A DNA stretch of 64,000 bases from contig NZ_CP009528.1 in NCBI RefSeq assembly GCF_000970025.1, forward strand, positions 496,001 to 560,000, given 5' to 3'. The position numbers and the translations under genes were made by a program. The DNA is from Methanosarcina barkeri MS. Its GTDB lineage: Archaea > Halobacteriota > Methanosarcinia > Methanosarcinales > Methanosarcinaceae. Position 1 is the first letter of the stretch; the number at the start of each line of letters is the position of its first letter. Below the pieces are notes generated by a model, which worked only from the letters and a program-made list of their open reading frames with translations, was not told the DNA's origin and did not search any database. Positions 19,580-29,334 of the stretch are shown in pieces.

Positions 19580-21643
19580 TTACTGGATTCTTGCAAACAT
19601 GCGGTCCAGTTCCCCTTTCGTAAATGTGATCACAGTGGGCCTGCCGTGTGGACAGGAGTAAGGATTTTCAGCTTTCTTAAGCTGCTCTATTAGCTCTTCC
19701 ATCTGTCTGAGACTGCAGGCAGCTCCACCTTTAATTGCAGCTCTGCATGCGAGGGTCTTGCAGATCTTTTCTGAAATTCCTGTATCTTTTTTAACTTTTC
19801 CTGAAGCTAAAAGGTCCGAAACTATGTCGTGGATAACCTCGGGGTCTTCAAGCCGTCCGAAGATCTCAGGTACGAAGGTGACTACGTATGTATTGTCCCC
19901 AAATTCTGAAATCCCGAAACCGAAATCTTCCAGATAAGGAATATACTCTTCCATAAGCACTTTCTCTTTAGGTGTAAGGTCTATGGTTACAGGTGTGATC
20001 AACTCCTGCACTCTGGACTTTTTCATTTTCAAGACCTGCTCATAAAGAATTCTCTCGTGAGCAGCATGCTGGTCGATAAGCACAAGATCTTCTCCCCTTT
20101 CGGCAAGGATATAAAGCTTAGATACCTGCCCTATAATTCTCAGGTTTTCAAAAGAATCCGTGTTCGATTTTTGTATCGGCTTTTGCATCTTTTCGGCATT
20201 TATAACCTCAAATTTCTTTTCTTCTGAACCTGTTTTTTCAATTTCATTCTCTTGAATACCTGTTATTCTCTTTTTACTTTCTCCTTCTTTCTCTCTTTCC
20301 TGCTCGATTTTATTATCCAGCTTTTTATCACCTGTTTCCTGCGTTCCTCCCTCTGCAGTAAAGTCCAGAAGGCGCTTGGAACGTTTTAGCCTCCTCTCGG
20401 TATCTTTTACCGGATAAACGTAGGTCTCAGCCTTATTTCTCGGGGCCCTGCCCTTTTCAGTAAGACCGGTCTCCAGAATCCCTGTGTCCTTTCCAGCTTC
20501 CTTCCTTCCAAAAATTTCCGCAGCTTCGGAGACCTGCAATCGATCTGAAAAACCTGAAACATCGAAAGTTTTCTGAAAAGCTCTGTCTTTTTTTCCCCGA
20601 ATTTCAGGAGCCAGAGCATTTTTAGAGAGTACTTTTTCTATTGCAAATGTGACTGCATCCCCAAGCTCTTTCTCCCGGCTGAAACGCACTTCGGCTTTTC
20701 GGGGGTGTACATTAACGTCTACTTCTCCAGGATCGACAATAAGAGAGAGCACTGCCACAGGATAGCGCTCTTTTGGAATTTTGGTATAGTATCCTTCGCG
20801 AATAGCTTTATTGATGGCTCTTGAGGTTACAGGGCGGGTATTTACAAACAGGAAAATTTGGTCGCTTTCTCTTCGAGTGGTTTCAGGCTTTGAGATGTAC
20901 CCAAAGATTTCAAAATCTTCTGTCCTATACTCCAGGGGGAGCATTGAACGAGCTGTATCCGGGCCCAGAAGATTTACAATACTTTTGAAAGACTCACTTG
21001 AGCCCGCATTTCTTATGACTGGCTTTCCTTCACTGAGCAGAGTAAAGGAAATATGCGGATTTGCCAGAGCAAGCTGCGTTACCGTCTCTGTAATATGGGC
21101 AAGCTCGGTACGGTCACTTTTGAGGTATTTCTGCCTTGCCGGAGTATTGTAAAACAGGTCTTTTACATGCACAGACGTACCTGGGGCCGTACCCGCATCC
21201 GAAGTTTCCAGAACTTTTCCTCCATTGATTACTATTCTGGTACCTGTAATTTCTTCCGGAGGCCGGGTAAGTATCTCCACCTTTGCAACCGCTGTAATAG
21301 ACGAAAGAGCCTCTCCCCTGAAGCCCATTGTAAAAATAGTATCGAGATCTTCAATCCGTGTGAGCTTGCTAGTTGCATGCTTTTTATATGCAAGCAAGGC
21401 ATCTTCCCTGTCCATTCCGCACCCGTTGTCCCGGACAAGAATGGAGCGTTTTCCACCTTTTTCTACTTCGATGCGGATGTCTATAGCTCCTGCATCGATT
21501 GAGTTGTCTATCAGCTCTTTTACTACGGATGCAGGGCGTTCAATTACTTCTCCGGCCGCGATTTTGTTTATCGTATCTTTATCAAGGAGCCGAATTTTAT
21601 TTCCCTTATCTTTTTTCTTCCCTTCAATATGTTCTTCCATCAT
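19580..21643 (-). CDS. mutL: DNA mismatch repair protein MutL with endonuclease motif
   Basis: This 687-residue protein has the GHKL ATPase N-terminus: ELIDNSIDAGA near 46, DNGCGM near 75, and MGFRGEALSSI near 106. A low-complexity charged linker spans about 380-490. The C-terminal dimerisation domain carries DQHAAHERILYE, a full DQHA-x2-E-x4-E metal site, plus ACR and CPHGRP boxes. This is therefore the nicking type of MutL, not the E. coli type. It works with MutS after mismatch recognition. It lies 97 bases downstream of mutS in the same direction. This pair is widespread in bacteria but patchy in archaea, being typical of Methanosarcina and haloarchaea. Confidence 0.96.
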   Translation of the reverse strand: MMEEHIEGKKKDKGNKIRLLDKDTINKIAAGEVIERPASVVKELIDNSIDAGAIDIRIEVEKGGKRSILVRDNGCGMDREDALLAYKKHATSKLTRIEDLDTIFTMGFRGEALSSITAVAKVEILTRPPEEITGTRIVINGGKVLETSDAGTAPGTSVHVKDLFYNTPARQKYLKSDRTELAHITETVTQLALANPHISFTLLSEGKPVIRNAGSSESFKSIVNLLGPDTARSMLPLEYRTEDFEIFGYISKPETTRRESDQIFLFVNTRPVTSRAINKAIREGYYTKIPKERYPVAVLSLIVDPGEVDVNVHPRKAEVRFSREKELGDAVTFAIEKVLSKNALAPEIRGKKDRAFQKTFDVSGFSDRLQVSEAAEIFGRKEAGKDTGILETGLTEKGRAPRNKAETYVYPVKDTERRLKRSKRLLDFTAEGGTQETGDKKLDNKIEQEREKEGESKKRITGIQENEIEKTGSEEKKFEVINAEKMQKPIQKSNTDSFENLRIIGQVSKLYILAERGEDLVLIDQHAAHERILYEQVLKMKKSRVQELITPVTIDLTPKEKVLMEEYIPYLEDFGFGISEFGDNTYVVTFVPEIFGRLEDPEVIHDIVSDLLASGKVKKDTGISEKICKTLACRAAIKGGAACSLRQMEELIEQLKKAENPYSCPHGRPTVITFTKGELDRMFARIQ

Positions 21644-21740
21644 TCCTTTACTCCGTCCAGACCAGAAAAATATTCATTGGACATACTTTACTCGACCTTT
21701 AATCCAACAATTAATTGATCCTTAATCGACCTTAGCCCAG

Positions 21741-24443
21741 TCAATCCAGCAGCCTTTTGAGCTCATGAAGCTTGTTCAGGGCTTCTATTGGCGTCATTTC
21801 TTCCACATTCAGTTTTCGAAGAGCTGTTTCTAAGGGGCTGGGCCTGTTTACCTTTGCTGCATTTCCGCCGCTGTCTCCAGGGTCAAAAAGCATCATCTGG
21901 GTATAACGCGCTGTAGCCTTGCTTTTTCTCTTTTTCCCGTTCTTGCCGTCTTCAACCTCTTCGAGCACGTTCTCTCTTTCGAGTTCTTTAAGAATTTCAT
22001 TTGCCCTTTCTATTACTTTTTCCGGAACGCCTGCAAGTCTTGCAACCTGGATTCCATAACTCCTGTCTGTTGCACCCGGCACGATCTTTCGCAGGAAAAC
22101 TAACTCATGACCTTCTTCTTTTACTGCAACATGATAATTTTTGACCCTTTTTAATTTCTCTTCAAGGGCTGTGAGCTGGTGGTAATGAGTTGCAAATAGA
22201 GCCCTTACTCCCACTTTCCCCCGGTTATGCAGGAATTCCACAACAGCTTTTGCAATGCTGTACCCATCATAGGTACTTGTTCCCCTGCCGATCTCATCAA
22301 GAAGCACAAGACTTCTTGGACTTGCATTATTCAGGATATTTGCAAGCTCAACCATTTCTACCATAAAGGTACTCTGCCCGCTTGCAAGGTCGTCAAATGC
22401 CCCAATTCTTGTAAATACCTGATCAATAATCCCTATTGAAGCATAGGATGCAGGAACAAAAGAACCAACCTGAGCCATAATAGCTATAAGGGCAGTCTGA
22501 CGCATGTAAGTGGACTTGCCTGCCATATTCGGGCCTGTTACTAGCAAAAACTGGTTTTCCTTGCAGTCCATTTCGGTATCGTTCGGGACAAAGCCACCAT
22601 GTACGGTGTTTTCAACTACCGGATGCCTCCCATCCCGGATAAGGATCTTGCAGTCATCAGTAAGCTGGGGCCTGATATAATTGTTATTTTCTGCTACTTC
22701 AGCCAGATTCGCAAGGACGTCAAGCGTGCCTATTCTTTCGGCAGTTTCTTGAAGTTCTCTTGAATGGGCTGAAAGGGTCTGCACAATTTCTGTAAAGATT
22801 TCGTACTCGAGAGCTATAGCTTTTTCATTGGCTGTCAGGATAAGGCTTTCTTTTTCCTTGAGTTCAGGGGTAAAAAAGCGCTCGGCATTTGCCATGGTTT
22901 GTTTTCTGATATAATCGTCAGGCACCTGACTGCTGTTGGCATTTGTTACTTCTATATAATACCCAAAAACTTTATTATATCCCACTTTCAGGGACTTTAT
23001 GCCGCTTCTTTCTCTTTCCTTCTGCTGAAAATTTGCAATCCACTGCCTGCTGTTACTTGCAATATCCTTGAGTTCATCGAGTTCTGTATTGTATCCAGAC
23101 TTTATCATGCCTCCTTCCCGAACTGAGATCGGAGGCTCATCAACGATCGCTCTATCTATCATTTCAGCCAGATTTTCAAGTTCGGAAAACGATGCAAGTC
23201 CGACTGCAATATCATTTAAAATTGTGGATTCAATGTTTTCTAGAAGGGAATCCCGGACAGGAGTCAGAGCTTCAAGGGATTTTTTCAGGGCTACAAGGTC
23301 TCTTGCATTTGAATTCCCATATACTACCCTGCCTACAAGACGTTCTATATCCCTGACATCTGAAAGCCAGTTCCGGAGATCATAACGGAGCAGAGGCTTT
23401 GCTGTCAGTTCTTCGACAGCATCTAGCCGATGGTTGATTTTTTCTACGGAAAGCAAAGGTTTCAAAAGCCACTTTTTAAGGGTACGGCTTCCCATCGGCG
23501 TTTTCGTACTATTCAGAATGCGGTAAAGGGAATTTTCGTCCCCTTCATCTCGCACGTTTTTTACAATTTCGAGATTACGCAGGGTGACGGAATCAAGGAT
23601 CATAAATTCGGAATTTGAGTAGGTTCTCAGGGTATTGATATGGGTAAGCTCCCGCATCTGCGTAGTCTGTGCATATTCCAGGGCAGCCCAGGCCGAATAC
23701 ACTGCAAAATCCAGGTTCTCACAGCCCATGCCCTCAAGGGTTGCAACCCTGAAATGTTTTTTCAACCTTTCTCCAGCTTCCTTTGATCCTGAAATATCGG
23801 GGGCAAATTCCTCCACAATCGTTTGGGCTCTCAGCCGCTCGGCAAGGGCGGTGTTTTCATACAGGGACGAAGGCAGAATGCATTCTGAAGGCCGCATGCG
23901 AGCAAGCTCGCTTAGAAGCTTTTCAAAATTTTCTGAGTCTCTGAATTGTGTTGTAAGGAATTCACCAGTAGAAATGTCGAGAAACGACACCCCAATTTCG
24001 AATTCGTTTTCAGCATTTTTCCCGGGCTTTCCTATTTCTCTCCCAGCAACTGCCATGAGGTAATTGTTTGAGGCATCTGAAAACATGGAAGAATCAATTG
24101 CCGTACCTGGCGTGACAACCCTGACAACACCTCTTTTTACAATTCCCTTTGCCTTTTTCGGGTCTTCAAGCTGTTCGCAAATTGCCACTTTATACCCTTT
24201 AGTTATAAGCCTCGGTAGATAGGTGTCAATTGCATGGTAGGGTATTCCTGCAAGCGGCATTCTCTCTCCTGATTTGTCTTTGCCACGAGCTGTAAGCGTG
24301 ATCTCGAGTTCTTTTGCAATAGTTTTTGCGTCTTCTCCAAAAGATTCGTAGAAGTCTCCCATACGGAAGAAGATAAGTGTGTCAGGATATGCCTGCTTGG
24401 CTTCGTAGTACTGGCGCATTGCAGGGGTCATCATTTCAGTCAT
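21741..24443 (-). CDS. mutS: DNA mismatch repair protein MutS
   Basis: This 900-residue protein has the mismatch-binding N-terminus MRQYYEAKQAYPDTLIFFRMGD followed by FYESFGEDA (the Phe-x-Glu reader), connector and lever domains, and a C-terminal ABC ATPase. The ATPase has Walker A GPNMAGKSTYMRQ near 622, the Walker B LVLLDEIGRGTSTYDG near 695 and the ATHYHQL switch near 737. The family is MutS1, which binds mispairs and small loops. It ends in a short helix-rich tail. It is first of the mutS-mutL pair and divergent from the zinc-ribbon gene at 24691. Confidence 0.97.
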   Translation of the reverse strand: MTEMMTPAMRQYYEAKQAYPDTLIFFRMGDFYESFGEDAKTIAKELEITLTARGKDKSGERMPLAGIPYHAIDTYLPRLITKGYKVAICEQLEDPKKAKGIVKRGVVRVVTPGTAIDSSMFSDASNNYLMAVAGREIGKPGKNAENEFEIGVSFLDISTGEFLTTQFRDSENFEKLLSELARMRPSECILPSSLYENTALAERLRAQTIVEEFAPDISGSKEAGERLKKHFRVATLEGMGCENLDFAVYSAWAALEYAQTTQMRELTHINTLRTYSNSEFMILDSVTLRNLEIVKNVRDEGDENSLYRILNSTKTPMGSRTLKKWLLKPLLSVEKINHRLDAVEELTAKPLLRYDLRNWLSDVRDIERLVGRVVYGNSNARDLVALKKSLEALTPVRDSLLENIESTILNDIAVGLASFSELENLAEMIDRAIVDEPPISVREGGMIKSGYNTELDELKDIASNSRQWIANFQQKERERSGIKSLKVGYNKVFGYYIEVTNANSSQVPDDYIRKQTMANAERFFTPELKEKESLILTANEKAIALEYEIFTEIVQTLSAHSRELQETAERIGTLDVLANLAEVAENNNYIRPQLTDDCKILIRDGRHPVVENTVHGGFVPNDTEMDCKENQFLLVTGPNMAGKSTYMRQTALIAIMAQVGSFVPASYASIGIIDQVFTRIGAFDDLASGQSTFMVEMVELANILNNASPRSLVLLDEIGRGTSTYDGYSIAKAVVEFLHNRGKVGVRALFATHYHQLTALEEKLKRVKNYHVAVKEEGHELVFLRKIVPGATDRSYGIQVARLAGVPEKVIERANEILKELERENVLEEVEDGKNGKKRKSKATARYTQMMLFDPGDSGGNAAKVNRPSPLETALRKLNVEEMTPIEALNKLHELKRLLD

Positions 24444-24690
24444 TTTTTACTCACTGTCGGCCTTGAATTATTCTGTTAATACAATTAAGAAAATAAAATT
24501 GGGATTTTTATTGGAAATTTCGGTATCTCAGAATTCCTCAGATGCTGGGTAATGTCTGTATTAGGATTCCATAAATACTGGCTAATACCTTTAGATATTA
24601 ATTAGTAGATACAACATCTTTATTAAAATCATCCTTCTTATATATATTTAACAATTCGATATTGAAAGCCGTTTTGAAGGAGGGATTGTT

Positions 24691-24909
24691 CTGGACCAGG
24701 AAAAACTTATCGAAGTTTGCCCTGTCTGCGGAAATGCAGATTTATATTATGAAGTTGGCGGGTATGCAGGTTCGGTTTACCACTGCAAAGAATGCGGGTA
24801 TGTAGGAGCTTTTGTTATTGAAGCTAATGAAGAAATGATCGAGAAAATCCGGGAAAAGTACAGGCGTGAAAGAATGAGTCTAAGTAATAAAGAAAGCGAA
24901 AGTGAATGA
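24691..24909 (+). CDS. small zinc-ribbon protein with apparent CTG start
   Basis: This 72-residue protein has two Cys pairs, CPVCG (residue 10) and CKECG (residue 32), that form a zinc ribbon, joined by DLYYEVGGYAGSVYH. A charged C-terminal helix follows (EEMIEKIREKYRRERM). The frame has no ATG, GTG or TTG before the first Cys. A strong AAGGAGG (24677-24683) lies seven bases before CTG at 24691, giving (M)DQEKLIEV. ATT at 24685 is the other in-frame option. A TATA-like stretch at about 24646-24657 fits a promoter. The function is unknown. It is divergent from mutS. Confidence 0.75.
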   Translation: MDQEKLIEVCPVCGNADLYYEVGGYAGSVYHCKECGYVGAFVIEANEEMIEKIREKYRRERMSLSNKESESE

Positions 24910-25346
24910 AAGTAAATGAAATAATAAACTACCAATTAGACAAATATATTTTTGCACATGTAGTTGACTCTGTTCCAAAATCTAGTGATTTTTGCATTTC
25001 TTGATTGAAAATCTGAATCCGTAAGAAGAGTCAGGTTTTCATCAAAATCAATATTCGACATCTAAAGACTTCAATCCCAAAATTGTATTTCAAGGGTGGG
25101 GACCAATTACAAAATCGAGTGATTTTTTATTTTATGTCCATAACTGGATTTTGATACTGAATCTATAGTTTACGGGTTTATTAAATATTTTTGGGAACAA
25201 CTTTTTTAGTTGTGTTTGGTGTTGCGAGAATAACGATGAGCTCTTCATAGATGAAGAAAGCAATAACATGGGAGATATGTATGCAAAAAAGCGGTAAGCT
25301 GCCATTCACCACCTTCTCATCATGTTAAGCTCAACCATAAATTGCT
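24910..25346. other. intergenic stretch without a gene
   Basis: No coding frame or RNA is supported. Two imperfect copies of a phrase like CAAAATC(T/G)AGTGATTTTT occur near 24975 and 25110, perhaps remnants of a repeat. Confidence 0.5.
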
Positions 25347-26048
25347 TTACGTTATGATGAGTTCTTGAAGAAGTTTATGCGCAATATATAGCCCTAAGAT
25401 AAATACACATGCAGTAAATATATTAACTGTAAAGAGTGTTTGCCTGCCAACCCATGCAATTATTAAAAAGACAGCCATTAGGCCTCCGCCTATAGCTCCA
25501 CCTATTATGAACTTTTTTATCTTACTTTGATTATGCTTTTTTTCTGGCTTTAGTAAATTTTTGCCAATAACATGAACAATAAGAAAAACAGTTGCAATGA
25601 TAATAACATAGGATAACAAATCACCGCCAGAAATAGAAATCTGAAAATTCAACTGTTGACCTGTTACTGCATTATAAATTAATTTCATCGTTTCTTTGGA
25701 AATGACAATATGGATTACTCCAAGAATGAATGTGGACAAAAGAAGTGTATCAATAAGATCCAGGACTCTCTCTTTTTGGTTTTTCTGTGGTAGTGCGGCT
25801 ATTACCTCATCACAGAAATATTTATAGTCTTCACCGATCAGTGTATTAATATCTTCGCCACGTTCTTGAGCGGACAGGACCATTTGTAGCAAATCCTGCC
25901 TTACAACTTCCTGATCATGCTCTGAAATGTTTGCAAGGCGCAGGTAGCATACCATGTCGGTCATGACAACATTGTTTTCTTTGGTTAACCGCTTATCCAG
26001 CTCATTATTTTCTTGATTCAGTATTTTTGTCTCAGTCTTCATCATCAT
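25347..26048 (-). CDS. DUF1048/DUF1129-like membrane protein partnered with PadR
   Basis: This 233-residue protein has a soluble N-terminal half with DLLQMVLSAQERGEDINTLIG near 70 and YFCDEVIAALP near 95. Four predicted membrane spans follow (about 108-128, 143-165, 183-203, 208-228). The N-terminal pattern resembles DUF1048/DUF1129 proteins that are commonly encoded next to PadR regulators. Its ATG overlaps the end of the padR-like gene in an ATGA junction, so the two are translationally coupled. The role is unknown; sensing or handling a membrane-active compound would fit the family context. Confidence 0.7.
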   Translation of the reverse strand: MMMKTETKILNQENNELDKRLTKENNVVMTDMVCYLRLANISEHDQEVVRQDLLQMVLSAQERGEDINTLIGEDYKYFCDEVIAALPQKNQKERVLDLIDTLLLSTFILGVIHIVISKETMKLIYNAVTGQQLNFQISISGGDLLSYVIIIATVFLIVHVIGKNLLKPEKKHNQSKIKKFIIGGAIGGGLMAVFLIIAWVGRQTLFTVNIFTACVFILGLYIAHKLLQELIIT

Positions 26049-26368
26049 TCCCCGCCATGAAATAATTGATTTACAGCATGATTGAGCTCTTGCCAGTTAT
26101 TTACGAATGTCTCCAATTCTTTTTCTCCCGCTTGTGTGATGGAAAAATATTTGCGTTTTGGCCCAAGAGCCGACTCACGATATTTTGCCTTTATGAGATC
26201 GTTCTTTTCAAGGCGTAGTAGGAGCGGATAAATCGTGCCTTCTGAAATACCTGAAAAGCCATATTTCTTCAATTGCTGTGAAATTTCATAGCCGTAAGTT
26301 TCTTTACTGCTAATTATTTTTAATATACAGCTTTCCAATATTCCTTTGAGCATTTGCGATGGTATCAA
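26045..26368 (-). CDS. PadR-family transcriptional regulator
   Basis: This winged-helix protein of about 107 residues begins MIPSQMLKGILE and contains ISSKETYGYEISQQLKK, SEGTIYPLLLRLEKNDLI and KRKYFSITQAGEKEL, all classic PadR features. I choose the TTG at 26368 as start: GAGGTG lies nine bases upstream and the product then begins where PadR proteins normally do. An in-frame GTG at 26392 would add eight unusual residues. It is co-transcribed with the membrane protein at 25347. A perfect palindrome upstream (26443-26472) is the likely autoregulatory site. Confidence 0.9.
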   Translation of the reverse strand: MIPSQMLKGILESCILKIISSKETYGYEISQQLKKYGFSGISEGTIYPLLLRLEKNDLIKAKYRESALGPKRKYFSITQAGEKELETFVNNWQELNHAVNQLFHGGE

Positions 26369-26401
26369 TATGCTGCACCTCTTTTCGCACACTACATTTC
26401 A

Positions 26402-26472
26402 TAGCAATATAATATCTATCTTGCAATACAAGGTAGTTGTATTAGCAATATAAGTGTATCGGTATATTGCTA
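26402..26472. promoter_or_regulatory. candidate PadR operator: palindrome plus extra half-site
   Basis: TAGCAATATA (26443-26452) and its exact complement TATATTGCTA (26463-26472) are separated by 10 bases. The same half-site TAGCAATATA recurs at 26402-26411, 34 bases from the proposed regulator start. PadR dimers usually bind such spaced palindromes in their own promoters. Confidence 0.7.
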
Positions 26473-26705
26473 ATTAATTCGTGATCATGCCGGTTTTTGT
26501 TGAAAGCATGGTTTACTCTGTTTTGTAAGTACCTTGTAAACTCTGGCAAAAGTCAAGGCAAATCATATAATGTCCCTACCAAAAGTAACCAATGATGAAA
26601 TAACACATGTAATGCATCCAAGCTCAAGAAGCAACATGTCAAAATAAAAGTCGGTTTTCCGTGATTTTAACGAGCCATAGTCATCCACAACAGCTTGATT
26701 ACAAT

Positions 26706-26824
26706 TAGGATTTACGCAGTTGAACTGAAAAAGCAAGAACATTATACTGTTAACTGTTTAAAATGTGACTTTAATCCATAATGTTTGCTGTAATTGATTT
26801 TGTTCCTCAAGTGCGTAAGTCCTA
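26706..26824. repeat. 119-bp MITE with 5-bp target duplication ACAAT
   Basis: The left end is TAGGATTTACGCAGTT and the right end reads inward TAGGACTTACGCACTT. ACAAT flanks both sides (26701-26705 and 26825-26829). Ends and duplication length match those of the 1139-bp IS in this window. There is no coding capacity. It is probably mobilised by that IS or a close relative. Confidence 0.85.
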
Positions 26825-26857
26825 ACAATCTATCATTAACATAAAAGGTATAGTAAC

Positions 26858-27001
26858 TAGGACTTACGCACTTGAATTTCCATAAGATTTACGCAGTTGA
26901 ACTGAAAAATCAACAGCATCAGACCATTAACTGTCTAAAATGTGACTTTAATCCACAGTTTTTGCCGTAATTGATTTTTTTCTTCAAGTGCGTAAGTCCT
27001 A
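26858..27001. repeat. composite of a second 119-bp MITE and an inverted end fragment
   Basis: Bases 26883-27001 are a diverged copy of the 119-bp MITE at 26706 (left end TAAGATTTACGCAG). An extra inverted right end, TAGGACTTACGCACTTGAA, lies at 26858-26876 and pairs perfectly over 19 bp with 26983-27001. I see no flanking duplication. It may come from one-ended transposition or nested insertion. Confidence 0.7.
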
Positions 27002-27060
27002 TTATAATATGAGTAAACTCAAAAACCCCAGGAGGTTTACAACCGTTTTCAAAGTAGCAG

Positions 27061-29334
27061 TCACTTTGCCACTTTTATATATTTCCATTTTAATTTTGTA
27101 CTACTTCCTGCTGCATTTGTTGCTGTGAGTTTAACCGTGTAAGTTCCGGCAGATGAATATGTGTGTGTTGGACTCTTTTCTGTTGAATATTTACCATCTC
27201 CGAAATCCCATTTCCATGAGGTTGGCGATCCTTTGCTTGTCTCCGTAAATTTTACCTTTAGCGGAGCTTTTCCTGATAATGGCCAGCCCCAGAAATCTGC
27301 AGTTGGAGCTTGCGAAGTTCCTGTCACGGTTATATACTTTGATTTTGTTGCTGTGTTGATGCCTACAGCATTGGTTACTTTAAGGGTTACTGTGTACTTT
27401 CCTGCTTTTGAATACTTATGAGTTGGATTCTGGTGGAATGACTTTGTTCCATCTCCAAAATCCCATTTCCATTTCGTTGGTGATCCGGTACTTTTGTCAG
27501 TAAATTTAACGTTTAATGGTATTCTTCCTGAGGTTGGAGATGCAGAGAAGGCAGCAACGGGTTTTGATGTCACGGTTATATACTTTGATTTTGTTGCTGT
27601 GTTGATGCCTGCCGCATTGGTTACTTTAAGGGTTACTGTGTATTTGCCGGCTTTTGAATACTTATGCGTTGGATTCTGGTGGAATGACTTTGTTCCATCT
27701 CCGAAATCCCATTTCCATTTCGTTGGTGATCCGGTACTTTTATCCGTAAATTTAACGTTTAATGGTGATTTTCCTGAGGTCGGAGATGCAGAGAAGGCAG
27801 CAACGGGTTTTGATGTCACGGTTATATACTTTGATTTTGTTGCTGTGTTAATGCCTGCTGCATTGGTTACTGTAAGTTTAACAGTATAAACTCCTGCTTT
27901 TGAATACTTATGCGTTGGATTCTGGTGGAATGACTTTGATCCATCTCCAAAATCCCATTTCCATTTAGTGGGTGTTCCTGTACTTGTGTCGGTAAATTTA
28001 ACGTTTAATGGAACTCTTCCGGAAGTAGGAGATACAGAAAATGCAGCAACGGGTTTTGTTACAACTTTTATAGAATCTGCTTTTGTTACTGTGTTGCTGC
28101 CTGCAGAATTTGTTACTGTAAGTTTAACAGTATAAACTCCTACTTTGGAATACTTATGCGTTGGATTCTGTTTGGTTGAAGTTGTTCCGTCTCTAAAATC
28201 CCATTTCCATTTCGTTGGTGTTCCGGTACTTTTGTCAGTAAACTGCACTTTCATTGGGGCTTTTCCTGAGGTTGGAGATGCAGAGAAGGCAGCAGTTGGC
28301 AGGTTTGAACTGGTGAGAGTACCCATGTAGACATTGGGTTTTTCATTTTCCCAATCCGACCACACTATCTTATCACCATACAAATCAAATCCTAGACTAA
28401 TTGATGTATTATTAGTATGAGTTTCCTCTTGAGTTGAGAGGTTATACATGTAAAATCGGTCACCCAGCCAAACTATCCTGTCCTTGGAGATTGCAGGACC
28501 ATAATAAAATTTTGATCCGTTGGCAATTTGAGTTTCCTTCTTAGTGGAAAGATCATACATGTAGATCTCGGAGTGGTAATCTTCATCATCTCCCATGCGC
28601 CAATCTGCCCACACTATAATGTTATTGTCAATATCAGGACTGAATGCTGAATCGCTGCTGGAAATCCGAGTTACCTTCTGAGTGGAGAGATCGTACATTA
28701 TGATCTTACCCGGGCGTCCCTCCAGATGAGATGTATACACTATTATGTTACCGAAAAAAGCAAACTGATATATTGGCATATCGTCGATATGAGTTTCCTT
28801 CTGAGTGGAGATATCATAAATGCAATAATCATATGTGCCACCATACAGTATCCTGTTCCCGGAGATACACGGCCCGAAGGAAAAGTAACCAAAAAATATT
28901 GTTCTATTGGTTATCCGAGTCTCTTTGTGAGTGGAGAGATCGTACATGTATACATCAGATTCTTCCTCGTAAGAGTTATCATCTCGGTACCCATTATGCC
29001 AGTCCCGCCATACTATCCTGTCACCATATATAGAAGGACCCCATGCTGATCCACTGGTAGTAATTTGAGTTTCCTTCTGAGTGGAGATATTGTACATGTA
29101 AATATTGAAGGGTCCGTCATCCCGGTTCCCATTACGCTAGTCCGTCCATACTATTCTGTCACCATATATGGAAGGAACCCCTGCTGATCCACTGGTGGTT
29201 ATCTGAGTTTCATTGATAGTGAGCGAAGCGCCTGGCTCAGTAGTTGCGGATGCCGTAGATGAAACCAGAATTAAAAATAAAATCAGAACTGCTGATGCTA
29301 AGGCCACTGAATACGATTTTTTGTTAATTTTCAC
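27061..29334 (-). CDS. secreted beta-propeller/PKD surface protein with in-frame UAG at codon 66
   Basis: From a GTG at 29334 (AAGGAG upstream) the frame gives a signal peptide (about 1-32) and a propeller of IYGDRIVW/YMYDLSTQKET repeats. Five C-terminal PKD domains follow (each beginning like AAFSASPTSG), ending at IKVAK. Codon 66 (29137-29139) is TAG, at VWTD-TAG-RNGN, where sister repeats have Tyr or Trp. Frame, repeats and composition continue unbroken on both sides, with 757 codons before the stop. The UAG may be a nonsense mutation, or may be read as pyrrolysine as in Methanosarcina methyltransferases. No PGF-CTERM tail is present. PKD domains 3 and 4 are almost identical in DNA, a sign of recent duplication or conversion. 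Confidence 0.85.
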
